From Vicinamibacterales bacterium (GTDB lineage: Bacteria; Acidobacteriota; Vicinamibacteria; Vicinamibacterales; UBA8438), in NCBI GenBank assembly GCA_937766455.1, contig CALLXD010000040.1:1-39175 (forward strand): a DNA stretch of 39,175 nucleotides. The letters run 5' to 3'. Positions 9,601 to 16,961 of the stretch are shown in pieces. Position 1 is the stretch's first letter. Each line of letters starts with the position of its first letter. The notes beneath the pieces are model-generated. The model worked only from the letters and a program-made list of their open reading frames with translations. It ran no database searches and was not told the DNA's origin. The position numbers and the translations under genes were made by a program.

Positions 9601-10648
9601 CAAGAACGGGCGCGCCGATGCTTCCGGGGTCGCTATAGAGATCGACAGCAAAGCTCAGGCCGACTTCGATCGGTTGATCCTGGACGCTGAGCGCATCACA
9701 AGCGACCACCGGTCCAGTGGTGAGATGCCATCCGCCGCTGAATCGGCTTTCCTCTGGGTGATGGATCGCAAGGACGGAATCAGGCACCGCTCCAGAAGGC
9801 GAAAACGGGAGAGCGTCACCAGGGGCCAACGCCGGGTTCCAGGGCGCCCACGTGCTAACGAGTGTATCCCCGTCTGACGTTACGCGCTCGAGACGGATCA
9901 CGGCGACATTGTCGTTCGACGCCACGATGCTTCCCGACGCCCAGCGCCCGTCGAACAGCCGAACGAAAGGACCCGCGCCCTGTTCCCACGACGTAGTCGT
10001 CGGCCCCATGGCTTCGAGTTCGCTACAACTCTGTTGACTCTGGCCATACCCACCGGCTCCCCAACTACCAGCCTCCGGATCAAATGCAATCTTGTTGCTC
10101 ACACCGGCAGCGGTCACGATCGTACTGCTATTAACAAAGAAACCGCTAAACGGCTTTACGCCGATATCCCATGTGCCCGATGCCGGCACCCCGTAGCTCG
10201 CTGGAATATACTGGAGACATCGATCACCGAATACTTCGACCACCGCGGGAGCTGAATGTCTGGCGATGCGGCTGATGGGATCGAGTGCCGAAAATTTTAC
10301 TGCATCATTTGTAACCACCCGACGAAAGCCTTCGTAAACCGCCATGCTGCGATATTCTGTTCCGTCTGGCTGGGCGATAACGTCTCCGTCAGGCCATTGA
10401 TCGGCCAATGTTTGCACCTGGAATTGACCATATTCAGTGGTAACCGTCTTCCATGTGCCACTGCTGGCATCAAAGCAAGTGACATTGCCCTCAAGGTCGG
10501 TTGTTCCGCCGCCGTTGTAGATGAAACTTCCAGGAGCCCCAGTCGCGTTCGGATCAGTCGTGCAGTCTCCACTCTGCGCAGACGCGATGCCAGAGCCGGT
10601 GAGACATACAAAGATAATTAAGAACAGTGTCTGAAGTTTATGACGCAT
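6638..10648 (-). pseudogene. Giant exported multi-domain protease, interrupted near its C-terminus
   Basis: The main ORF (10648-7106, 1180 aa) starts with a signal peptide (LIIFVCLTGSGIASAQS). Residues about 130-400 form a trypsin-like domain with degenerate catalytic motifs (VTAAG instead of TAAHC, GSIGAPV instead of GDSGGP). Residues about 465-690 form a second trypsin-like domain with an intact triad: H512 in TNDHC, D562 in GDVALL and S635 in GTSGSG. A carboxypeptidase-regulatory-like domain lies at about 737-775. A zinc-protease motif HELAHGVGF (988-996) is followed by IMGPDPV. The last domain (from about 1080, FGVSILAL, EYLDNNEDGVPDD) continues after an in-frame TGA (7108-7106) into 7105-6638, ending PTVAPDGVYR as its family normally does. 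Between about 7160 and 7040 another frame reads better (DLPALSYIQEV), implying two compensating frameshifts. A GAGG ribosome binding site precedes ATG 10648. Confidence 0.75.
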
Positions 10649-11031
10649 CGAATATCCTCGATCGGTGTGGTCGGCAATCGCCGTGGGGCTTGCGAGATGG
10701 TTGTCGCGGAACGGACCACACCAAGTGGCCGCGGCGCTTTCGAGTATTCATGGACCTGACGGCGACAAGCTCAGCCGGAGCAAAGTCGTCGGTCAAATCA
10801 AAAAAGCTGCCTGCGGTCTTTACGGGGCCTGGCCCTACGACGCATCCACCAGGTGGTGGTGGGTCCGGCGCGCCAGACGGATGTGACCCGCCTTGATGCC
10901 CAGGACCCTCAAGGGAAATCTGGAGTTCACCAGACGTATTTTTACTTATCATTGCGTGCACGAGTCCGGCCATCAGCACAAAGGAAAATATTTCCGCCCA
11001 GGTGAGAGCAATGACTTGCCACGCATTTCAG
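10638..11031 (-). CDS. Possible small membrane-anchored protein upstream of the protease
   Basis: The frame is open from just after a TGA near 11031 and ends at TAA (10640-10638), overlapping the protease start. Near the N-terminus there is a hydrophobic stretch (QVIALTWAEIFSFVLMAGLV), with candidate starts GTG 10979 and ATG 10973. A proline/glycine-rich segment (SGAPDPPPPGGCVVGPG) and a DLTDDF stretch follow. The tail looks random. No family is recognised. It could be a genuine small exported or membrane protein co-transcribed with the protease, or a chance ORF. I include it because the hydrophobic segment and the position are suggestive. Otherwise the interval 10649-11224 shows no gene I can support. 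Confidence 0.22.
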
Positions 11032-11224
11032 TGCCGGCGCCATCGGACGCCGTGATGAATGCGCCTAGGGAAGTACATGGGCTACGGAATGCTCGAAGCA
11101 CATTTTACCGTACGGGCAGTCAGGCCAGGAAGCCACATGCTGCGCCTTTTGTCACATCTGCACGGCGTTGCGCGAAATAAGACGGATGATGGGAGCGAGA
11201 CACGCCAGTGAAGCAGGTGAATCG

Positions 11225-11332
11225 GTGACCCACAAGCGCGCGTTGCGCCTGTACGCCGAAGCGGCTCTGCGTGTGCGCGGACGTCGACGCAAGAAGCTTT
11301 TCTCACCGATCGCCAACCGCGGGCCAGGGTGA
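11225..11332 (+). pseudogene. Fragment of an IS3-type transposase (OrfB HTH_21 region)
   Basis: A 35-codon frame from GTG 11225 to TGA 11332 reads THKRALRLYAEAALRVRG followed by RRRKKL. This is the signature of the helix-turn-helix_21 segment that precedes the DDE domain in IS3-family OrfB proteins (usually -NHKR-x-x-RLYREEGL-x-VR-RRRKK-). It is not part of the complete IS at 11541-12797, whose own OrfB has a different version of this segment (SRKRVVRLMQEEGLVARQRR). The rest of the transposase is missing on both sides. It therefore marks an older IS3-group insertion next to the intact one. Confidence 0.45.
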
Positions 11333-11342
11333 GGGAGCCCGC

Positions 11343-11540
11343 TCAACGTGGGGTCGCCTGGTCAAAGAACACGAGCCCGTCGTCCACAATCCGCGCGACC
11401 CATTCGCCATTCCGCCCCAGCCCGCCCCCAGCACCGTATACAAATACGCCGGGTCAACGCCGGGTGGCAGAAAGTCGGCGCTGGTCGCGCGCACGGACAC
11501 CTCACGGTTCAGGATCTCTGTCGACCACTCGACCAGCACA
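11343..11540 (-). pseudogene. Unidentified gene fragment cut by the IS element
   Basis: Reading leftward from the IS left end, one frame gives VLVEWSTEILNREVSVRATS followed by ADFLPPGVDPAYLY. After an apparent shift near 11440 a second frame gives GAGGGLGRNGEWVARIVDDG followed by LVFFDQATPR and TGA at 11345-11343. Both halves look like real protein, and together they suggest a gene end with one frameshift, truncated by the IS. No family is recognised. It may or may not be the continuation of the ORF on the other side of the IS (12795-13064). The absence of a target-site duplication makes simple continuity doubtful. Confidence 0.3.
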
Positions 11541-11564
11541 TGAGCTTGATCCGATCCCGTGGAC
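11541..11564 (+). repeat. Left terminal inverted repeat of the IS3-family element
   Basis: A 24-bp sequence starting TGAGCTTGATCCGATCCC, exactly complementary to 12774-12797. Confidence 0.95.
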
Positions 11565-11585
11565 ACTTTCCGAAGGGCGGATACG

Positions 11586-11903
11586 ATGTCCAGAGTGGAA
11601 TCAAACAAGGCAGGCCGGCGAGCCCGGCGGCAGTTCTCTGAAGAGTTCAAGGCCGGGGCCGTCCGGTTGGTGATCGAGGAGGACAAGACGGTCGGCGCGG
11701 TGGCGCGGGAGCTCGACCTCACGCCGTCGGCGCTCGGCAACTGGGTGGACCGGGCGCGCGCCGAGCGCACGAAGGGCAAGAGCGGGCTGATGCAGGCGGA
11801 GCGAGAGGAGCTCGCCCGGCTTCGCAAAGAGAATCGCATCCTCGCGGAGGAGCGCGACATTCTAAAAAAAGCGGCGGCCTTCTTCGCGAAGCACAGCCGA
11901 TGA
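11586..11903 (+). CDS. IS3-family transposase OrfA (helix-turn-helix)
   Basis: This is the DNA-binding half of the transposase (105 aa from ATG 11586). The HTH_8-type N-terminus reads RRQFSEEFKAGAVRLVIEED, then a SALGNWV recognition-helix segment. A leucine-zipper-like coiled coil follows (LARLRKENRILAEERDIL) and the typical ending KKAAAFFAKHSR. The A7 run at 11864-11870 (reading CTA AAA AAA GCG) lies near the 3' end. A -1 slip there enters the orfB frame, which is open from 11870 onward without a stop, so a fused OrfAB transposase can be made. A longer start at 11559 is possible, but it lies within or next to the terminal repeat. Confidence 0.92.
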   Translation: MSRVESNKAGRRARRQFSEEFKAGAVRLVIEEDKTVGAVARELDLTPSALGNWVDRARAERTKGKSGLMQAEREELARLRKENRILAEERDILKKAAAFFAKHSR

Positions 11904-12766
11904 GGTTTCAGTTCATCGCCGTGGAGAAGGCCTATCACACCGTGACGATTCTGTGCCGATGCTTACAGGTGACCCCGAGTGGGTTCTATGCGTGGCGTGG
12001 GCGCCCGGAGTCGACGCATGCGCGCGACGACCGCCGCCTGAAGGTGCTCGTGCGGGCGTCCTTCGACGCGAGCCAACACCGGTACGGCAGTCCGCGCGTC
12101 CACGCCGATCTCATCGACCAGCGGGAGCAGGTCAGCCGCAAGCGCGTCGTGCGGTTGATGCAAGAAGAGGGGCTCGTCGCGCGACAGCGTAGACGCTACA
12201 AGCACACCACCATGAGTGACCACGATCAGCCGATCGCCGCCAATCTCCTGGATCGCCGGTTCGACGCGGCTGGACCGAATCAGCGCTGGGTCGGCGACAC
12301 CACCGAGTTCGTGATCGGCACCAGCGGCAAGCTCTACCTGGCCGCCATCCTCGATCTGTACTCGCGCTTCGTGGTCGGCTGGGCCGTCAGTGCCGTCAAT
12401 GATCGCCATCTGACCCTTCACGCACTAGAGCGCGCGCTCAAGCGTCGGTGCCCCGGGGTCGGGCTCTTGCACCACTCCGACCAGGGCTGCACGTACGCCA
12501 GCGCGGACTATCAAGCACGCCTCACCGTGCACGGCATCGTCTGCAGCATGAGCCGTCGGGGTAATTGCCATGACAACGCCGCGATGGAGAGCTTCTTCTC
12601 GACGGTCAAGCACGAGCTCGGCGACCAGTTCGCCAGCAACGGGGACGCCAAGATGGAATTGTTCGACTACATCGAAGTGTTCTATAACCAACGGCGTCGG
12701 CACTCGACGCTCGGACAAATCAGTCCAGCGGCATTCGAGCAACGAGCACAGACTCAAGCGGCGTAG
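11900..12766 (+). CDS. IS3-family transposase OrfB (DDE integrase domain)
   Basis: This is the catalytic half of the transposase (288 aa). It shows the helix-turn-helix_21 region (RYGSPRVHADL and KRVVRLMQEEGLVARQRRR) and then the rve/DDE core: D133 in VGDTTE, D194 in HHSDQG and E230 in DNAAMES. These are followed by the YNQRRRHSTLG motif common to the family. The start ATG 11900 overlaps the orfA stop (ATGA). Expression is expected mainly as an OrfAB fusion through the upstream slippery A run, with OrfB alone made by coupling. No inactivating change is seen. Confidence 0.94.
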   Translation: MRFQFIAVEKAYHTVTILCRCLQVTPSGFYAWRGRPESTHARDDRRLKVLVRASFDASQHRYGSPRVHADLIDQREQVSRKRVVRLMQEEGLVARQRRRYKHTTMSDHDQPIAANLLDRRFDAAGPNQRWVGDTTEFVIGTSGKLYLAAILDLYSRFVVGWAVSAVNDRHLTLHALERALKRRCPGVGLLHHSDQGCTYASADYQARLTVHGIVCSMSRRGNCHDNAAMESFFSTVKHELGDQFASNGDAKMELFDYIEVFYNQRRRHSTLGQISPAAFEQRAQTQAA

Positions 12767-12773
12767 TTAAACC

Positions 12774-12797
12774 GTCCACGGGATCGGATCAAGCTCA
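12774..12797 (-). repeat. Right terminal inverted repeat of the IS3-family element
   Basis: A 24-bp perfect complement of 11541-11564. Its outer TGA serves as the stop codon of the leftward ORF at 12795-13064. Confidence 0.95.
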
Positions 12798-13064
12798 GGG
12801 GGCGTAAAACCTATCGTGAATCTTGAGGCGCTCAAGCCACGCGTGGAATGGGTCGGCACCCTGCTCGACACCTGCGGCTCTGCCGGCTCTGGTAGCGAGG
12901 TCGCGAAAGCGGCTAGCACGGTCCTTGTCTCGCGGACCATTCCCGTGGTCGCTCTCCAGCGTCCACGATCCGTCATCGTTCGGAATACCAACGTCGTCTC
13001 CGTACTCATCGAGCAGGGCGCGGAACTCTGCTAAGAGATCCTTCCAGTAGAGGGGTGTGTTCAT
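12795..13064 (-). CDS. Hypothetical protein coupled to the integrase, truncated by the IS
   Basis: A leftward frame starting at ATG 13064 encodes MNTPLYWKDLLAEFRALLDE and onward (89 aa). It ends at a TGA that is the first three bases of the IS right terminus (12797-12795), so the native C-terminus has been replaced. The ATG overlaps the integrase stop (ATGA), indicating translational coupling to int. The visible part is acidic, contains the segment DDGSWTLESDHG, and has no membrane segment. I do not recognise the family. The lost 3' end may or may not be the fragment on the other side of the IS. Confidence 0.55.
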   Translation of the reverse strand: MNTPLYWKDLLAEFRALLDEYGDDVGIPNDDGSWTLESDHGNGPRDKDRASRFRDLATRAGRAAGVEQGADPFHAWLERLKIHDRFYAP

Positions 13065-14252
13065 AGCCGCGTCTCGTTTCGTAATGTGTCCAAGTAGTCC
13101 GCCCACTCCTGCATCATGCGTTGACGCTCGGGGAGGTGCGTCGTGCGGTTGTAGGCCCGTCCGAGTGTGTTTTTGACGACGTGAGCGAGCTGGTGATCGA
13201 TCAGGTGCTGAGGGAACCCGAGTTCTTCCTCCAGGACCGTATACGCCATCGCACGAAACCCATGTCCCGACATCGTGTCTGCGGGAATCCCCATGGTTCG
13301 CAGCGCGGCGGTGATGGCGTTGTCACTCATGGGTCGTCCGTTGTTCCGCGATCCAGGAAAGACGAATATCCCGTTACTCGTCAGGGGATGCAGCTGACGT
13401 AAGACGGCGACGGCTTGAGTGGCAAGCGGGACGATATGCGGTGTTTGTGTTTTCGTGACGACGATACCGCCACTCGGCTGTGTCGAGAGCGATGTCTGCC
13501 CACTTCGCCTTCCGCAATTCTCCGGGCCTGACGAACACCAGCGGTGCCAGACGCAACGCGCTGACGACAACCGGCGTGCCCTGGTAGCCGTCGAGCATCC
13601 GTAAGAGTGGCGCGATGTCCTTGGGATCAGTGACGGCGGAGAAGTGCCGCGTGGTCACGGGGGTCAATGCGCCTCTCAGGGCCGCGCTCGGGTCTGCTGT
13701 GATGCGCCCCGTCGCGATGGCGTAGCGACAGACCTGCTGGCACAGATGCAGGACGCGATGCGCTGTCTCGTAAACTTCCCGTGCTTCAAGCCGTCTGAGC
13801 ATGGCGAGCAGCTCTGGCGCACGGATGTCGGCCATCGAGTGAGTGCCGAGAATGGGGAATACATACAGTTCGAGCCGACGCAACACGGTTTGGCGATGGC
13901 CCTGTGTCCAGCGAGGCCGTTGTTTCCCGTACCACTCACGAGCGACGGTCTCAAGGCTGTCCGCCGTGACCTCCACCTCGACCGCGTGTTCGGTCTTCCG
14001 CGTGTCGCTGGGGTTCAGGCCACTCGCGAGGGTGTGGCGGCACGCGTCGCGCCGTTGACGAGCCTCCTTCAGGCCGACATCCGGGTAGACGCCGAGGGAG
14101 AGCAGCTTCTCTTTGCCACCAAAGCGGTACTTAATGCGCCACCACCGGCTGCCATTGGGGTTGACGATGACGAATAAACCCAATGAATCGAAGAGTTTGC
14201 GAGGTTTCTGGCCAGGCTTGGCGTTGCGGAGCGCGGTGTCCGTGAGAGGCAT
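13061..14252 (-). pseudogene. int: P4-type tyrosine integrase with a frameshift
   Basis: This is the site-specific recombinase of the island. The N-terminal DUF4102 arm-binding domain reads LTDTALRNAKPGQKPRKLFD and YRFGGKEKLLSLGVYPDVGL. The core-binding domain follows, then the catalytic domain with its first Arg in VRPGEL. The frame breaks at about 13468-13475, within WRY-VVTKTQTPHIVPL, where one extra base is present. The remainder then carries the HGFRAMA box (His and Arg), the LAHVVKN segment and the nucleophile Tyr in RAYNRT. As written, the first ORF would end without the nucleophile. AGGAG lies about 10 nt before ATG 14252, and a GTTACCCCC motif sits between them. Placement beside a tmRNA 3' end fits this integrase class. 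The break is real decay or a sequencing error. Confidence 0.9.
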
Positions 14253-14254
14253 GT

Positions 14255-14357
14255 GGGGGTAACTCCTGACGACGAATCGTCAGCAGTGGGGGTAACTCAT
14301 CGTATCTATCGGTGCTGATCCAGCTGCAGTGCCACTGTTACCCCCAAAGTTACCCCC
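14255..14357. promoter_or_regulatory. Four GTTACCCCC motifs: candidate integrase arm-type sites
   Basis: GGGGGTAAC occurs at 14255-14263 and 14288-14296, and its complement GTTACCCCC at 14337-14345 and 14349-14357. The first pair brackets an inverted repeat TGACGA-cgaa-TCGTCA (14267-14282). The first copy lies directly between the ribosome binding site and the start codon of int, so binding there would also repress int. The position, between int and the attachment site, is where arm-type sites of P4-like integrases lie. Binding itself is inferred. Confidence 0.6.
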
Positions 14358-14419
14358 AATATCCATGGGATGTCAACGGACTGGCCTGGACGGCACAGGA
14401 CGCATAAATGCTGTAAATA

Positions 14420-14449
14420 CAACAAAAGGCTCCATTTGACTGGAGCCTT
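14420..14449 (-). terminator. Rho-independent terminator reading leftward
   Basis: A 9-bp stem (AAGGCTCCA 14426-14434 and TGGAGCCTT 14441-14449) with a 6-nt loop is followed on the minus strand by TTTTGTTG. It would stop leftward transcripts from the helicase gene before the int region. Two CGGATGTT direct repeats lie just beside it (14450-14457 and 14460-14467). Confidence 0.75.
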
Positions 14450-14481
14450 CGGATGTTCTCGGATGTTACTGGACTGCTAAG

Positions 14482-14513
14482 TGGTGGAGGCGGCGGGAGT
14501 CGAACCCGCCGCC
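14482..14513 (-). other. tmRNA (ssrA) 3'-end sequence: probable att site of the island
   Basis: Read on the minus strand this is a T-arm, GCGGG-TTCGACT-CCCGC, followed by CGCCTCCACCA. That is the 3' terminus typical of tmRNA: a seven-base acceptor 3' strand, the discriminator A, and CCA. No D/anticodon-like body, no mRNA-like segment and no 5' acceptor strand of a tmRNA are present. The helicase stop codon is only 16 bp away. It is therefore a 3' fragment such as recombination at ssrA leaves at an island end. The base pairing extends beyond the T-stem to a perfect 11-bp hairpin (GAGGCGGCGGG with CCCGCCGCCTC). A tRNA 3' end is the alternative source. Confidence 0.6.
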
Positions 14514-14528
14514 TCGCAGGGTGTGGTG

Positions 14529-15836
14529 TTAGGCCGGACGACGGTCGCGCGCCGGGCGGCCACGACCGTTGTTGCCTTGTGAACGGGAACCGTAGGAACT
14601 CGCGTTCCCCGCGCCGGACCCGCCACCGGCTCGGTTGCCACGGTATTGCGGACGGCGTGGGCGTTGCGTCTCAGCCGCCGCCCTGGGGTCTGCGGTGACC
14701 GGGAACCCGGCTACGTCCTCCTTGGGAATAGGCTTGCCCACGAGCCGCTCGATGGCCGCGAGCTGCGGCCGCTCCTCGGGCGCCGCCAGCGAGATAGCGT
14801 TGCCACTGGCGCCGGCCCGCGCCGTGCGACCGATCCGGTGCACGTAATCCTCCGGGACATTCGGCAAGTCGAAGTTGATCACATGGCTGATGCCGTCAAC
14901 GTCGATGCCGCGCGCCGCGATATCGGTGGCAATCAACGTGTCGATCGCCCCCGATCGGAAACCGTCAAGCGCCCGGGTGCGTGCGTTCTGGCTCTTGTTT
15001 CCGTGAATGGCCGCGACCCGTCGACCTGAGTGCTCAAGCTTCCGTGTGAGCTGATTCGCCCGCGCCTTGGTGCGGGTGAACACCAATGTTTGACCAACCT
15101 CCGGGCGCTTCAGCAAGCTGGCGAGGAGGTCCTTCTTCCGGGTCATCGCGACCGGATGCACAACCTGACTGATCGCGCTCACCGGCGTGGCTCGCCGCGT
15201 CACTTCGACCATTTCAGGATTCTTGGTGGTCCGTCGAATGAGGTCTTCGATCTCCTTCGGCATGGTTGCCGAATAGAACAGGTTCTGGCGGCTGTTCGGC
15301 AGTGTTGCCAGGATGCGGCGCACGTCAGGCAAGAAGCCCATGTCCAGCATCCGATCGGCTTCGTCGAGCACGACCATTTCCACTCCGCCCAGGTCGGCCT
15401 GCTTGCGACCAATGTGGTCGAGCAGTCGTCCCGGCGTCGCAATCAGCAGGTCCAGCCCGGACCGCAGACGACGTGTTTGTGGTTCCATGCCGACACCGCC
15501 GAAAATCACGGTGTGCCGCAGGTTCAGATGCCTTCCGTACTGCGTCGCCATGTCGGCGATCTGAGCGGCCAGCTCTCGGGTTGGCGTGACGACCAACGCG
15601 CGTGGACGTCGGCTCGGCTTGCCGGCGGCCAGGCGCTGCAGAAGAGGGAGCAGAAACGCCGCCGTCTTGCCGGTACCCGTCTGGGCGCACGCGATCAGAT
15701 CGCGGCCCTCGAGTGCGATCGGAATGGCGCGTTCCTGAATAGGCGTAGCAGTGGTGTAGCCCGCGGCCGTGACGGCTTGGACGAGTTCCGGGCGTAGGCC
15801 CAGTTCGACAAACTTCATCTGTATGTGTTGCTCCAA
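14529..15836 (-). CDS. rhlE: DEAD-box RNA helicase, RhlE-like
   Basis: This is an ATP-dependent RNA helicase that remodels structured RNA, with likely roles in cold adaptation, ribosome assembly or mRNA decay (435 aa). Motifs appear in order: Q motif (PIQ near 32-34), Walker A AQTGTGKT at 51-58, PTRELA at 85-90, DEAD at 158-161, SAT at 189-191, and motif VI HRIGRTAR at 333-340. The C-terminal tail (from about 385) is rich in Arg, Gly, Asn and Ser, as in RhlE proteins, for RNA contact. Translation may start at ATG 15836 or at the second ATG (15818), which gives the usual MKFVELGL beginning. It is the first clearly chromosomal gene beyond the island boundary, with a GC-rich hairpin and a terminator downstream. 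Confidence 0.94.
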   Translation of the reverse strand: MEQHIQMKFVELGLRPELVQAVTAAGYTTATPIQERAIPIALEGRDLIACAQTGTGKTAAFLLPLLQRLAAGKPSRRPRALVVTPTRELAAQIADMATQYGRHLNLRHTVIFGGVGMEPQTRRLRSGLDLLIATPGRLLDHIGRKQADLGGVEMVVLDEADRMLDMGFLPDVRRILATLPNSRQNLFYSATMPKEIEDLIRRTTKNPEMVEVTRRATPVSAISQVVHPVAMTRKKDLLASLLKRPEVGQTLVFTRTKARANQLTRKLEHSGRRVAAIHGNKSQNARTRALDGFRSGAIDTLIATDIAARGIDVDGISHVINFDLPNVPEDYVHRIGRTARAGASGNAISLAAPEERPQLAAIERLVGKPIPKEDVAGFPVTADPRAAAETQRPRRPQYRGNRAGGGSGAGNASSYGSRSQGNNGRGRPARDRRPA

Positions 15837-16151
15837 GTTCCGCGCTCACCCCGGCGCGGTCGGTTATCGATGTCAGTCCCTCAGCACGAGGGCGACCGTA
15901 AGGAAGAATCTAGGAGGAGGGAGGCCCGCGCTGTGCGCTGGGCAATACCCGCTGCTCTGAGCGGGGTTTCCGGGTGGGAGAAAACCTGCTCGTGATTCGG
16001 TCACCATCGTAGCACGGAAGTTGCGCGGGTCGATGGTCTGCTCGCGCGGCGGGGCAGACGCGCGCGTCGAGCAGATTGTCGTGAAGGATTGCGGGCGTCG
16101 CGAGTAGTAACCTCCGAGGGCGGTTCGAACACGCCGCCAGGGGAGGGGCTA
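15837..16151. other. Intergenic region between divergent helicase and lipoprotein genes
   Basis: This 315-bp region holds no gene I can support. It must contain the promoters of both divergent genes, but no convincing -35/-10 pair was picked out. A 6-bp stem (CCCGCT 15948-15953 with AGCGGG 15960-15965) followed by GTTTCC resembles a weak terminator or a leader hairpin of the helicase mRNA. Confidence 0.4.
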
Positions 16152-16952
16152 ATGCAAACGCGAAGGAGCACCGTTGTGTTGGGTGCGGCAGTGCTGGTTG
16201 GCTGTTCGATGCTGGTAGCGTGCGATATCGGGCGAAGGGACCCAGTAGCCGCAGGTGATCCGTCGGCAATGGCCGAGCTACGTACCTACGAGGTGGCACC
16301 CGAGCACCAGGACGACCTGCAGCGCGTCCTACGCCAGGTGCTAGGCGCCGGCGAGAGCAGGCTCGGCCGGGGCACCGCGGGGCCGAGCGGCACGTTCATC
16401 GTCGTTGCCCCGGCGCGGATCCAGACAGGCATCCGCAACATGCTGTCCAATGGGTTCACGCCATCTCCGGCGCCCACTCAGGTCAAACTGACCTACTGGT
16501 TGCTGGTCGGACGTCCGGTGGATTCCGGCGCCGAGCTGGCAGCCTACTCCGTGAGTGGACCTCGCAGGCTCAGTCACTTGGAGCAGGTGATGACCCAGTT
16601 GGTCGCGGCCCAGGGCTCCGCCGAGTTCACCCTCCTCGAAGAGGTGCAGGTGTTGTCGATGGTCCAGGACCAGGGACGAGCCTACGGCAAACTGGCGCAA
16701 GTAGAGCAGACCGTGACCCAGGCGGGAGATCAGATGGTGGCCTACGTGTCGATCTCCATGCCCCAGGCGAACTCCAACCGCCAGTACGCGTTTGAGAGCC
16801 AGATATCACTTCGGGCCGGGCAATATCTGGTCGTTGGGCAAGTGGGATTGGATGGCCGGAGCTTCGGGCCGAATTTTGAACCGTTTCCAGACTCGCAGCC
16901 AGGAGACGACCTCACGTTGTACTACGTGATGATGGCTGAACACGCCCCATGA
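16152..16952 (+). CDS. Lipoprotein of the ECF sigma locus, possible secretin-N-like fold
   Basis: This is a 266-aa protein with a lipoprotein signal peptide: Arg residues near the start, a hydrophobic core, and lipobox LVAC with C24. The mature part begins with an ELRTYEVAPEHQDDLQRVLR segment, then GPSGTFIVVAPARIQTGIRN and a QVKLTYWLLVG strand. That alternation resembles the N-domains of secretins and related envelope proteins, an impression only. The C-terminal half is beta-rich. A ribosome binding site (GGGGAGG) precedes ATG 16152. The ECF sigma gene starts 9 bp after its stop, so the three genes 16152-17820 form one unit. The protein may be a surface sensor or a structural partner of the sigma/anti-sigma pair. 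Confidence 0.62.
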   Translation: MQTRRSTVVLGAAVLVGCSMLVACDIGRRDPVAAGDPSAMAELRTYEVAPEHQDDLQRVLRQVLGAGESRLGRGTAGPSGTFIVVAPARIQTGIRNMLSNGFTPSPAPTQVKLTYWLLVGRPVDSGAELAAYSVSGPRRLSHLEQVMTQLVAAQGSAEFTLLEEVQVLSMVQDQGRAYGKLAQVEQTVTQAGDQMVAYVSISMPQANSNRQYAFESQISLRAGQYLVVGQVGLDGRSFGPNFEPFPDSQPGDDLTLYYVMMAEHAP

Positions 16953-16961
16953 GGCCGTCCC

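Larger units (their letters stand above)
11541..12797 (+). mobile_element. Complete IS3-family insertion sequence
   Basis: The element is 1257 bp long, bounded by perfect 24-bp terminal inverted repeats (11541-11564 and 12774-12797) that begin TGAGCTTGATCC. It contains overlapping orfA and orfB with a slippery A7 run (11864-11870) for a -1 programmed frameshift. The flanks (ACA on the left, GGG on the right) do not match, so no 3-5 bp target duplication is present, contrary to the usual IS3 insertion. One explanation is recombination between two copies or an adjacent deletion. Both reading frames are intact and the element should be transposition-competent. Confidence 0.93.

Noticed and set aside
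11303-11938. One continuous minus-strand gene across the IS left end
   Set aside because: Its first half is the antisense of IS orfA. Only the part outside the IS (below 11541) could be a real fragment.
14470-14560. A complete tRNA or tmRNA gene
   Set aside because: Only the T-arm and acceptor 3' strand exist. The sequence that should hold the rest is the 3' coding end of the helicase.
15030-15797. A 255-codon + frame opposite the DEAD-box helicase
   Set aside because: It is a shadow frame without motifs or ribosome binding site; the helicase motifs on the other strand are complete.
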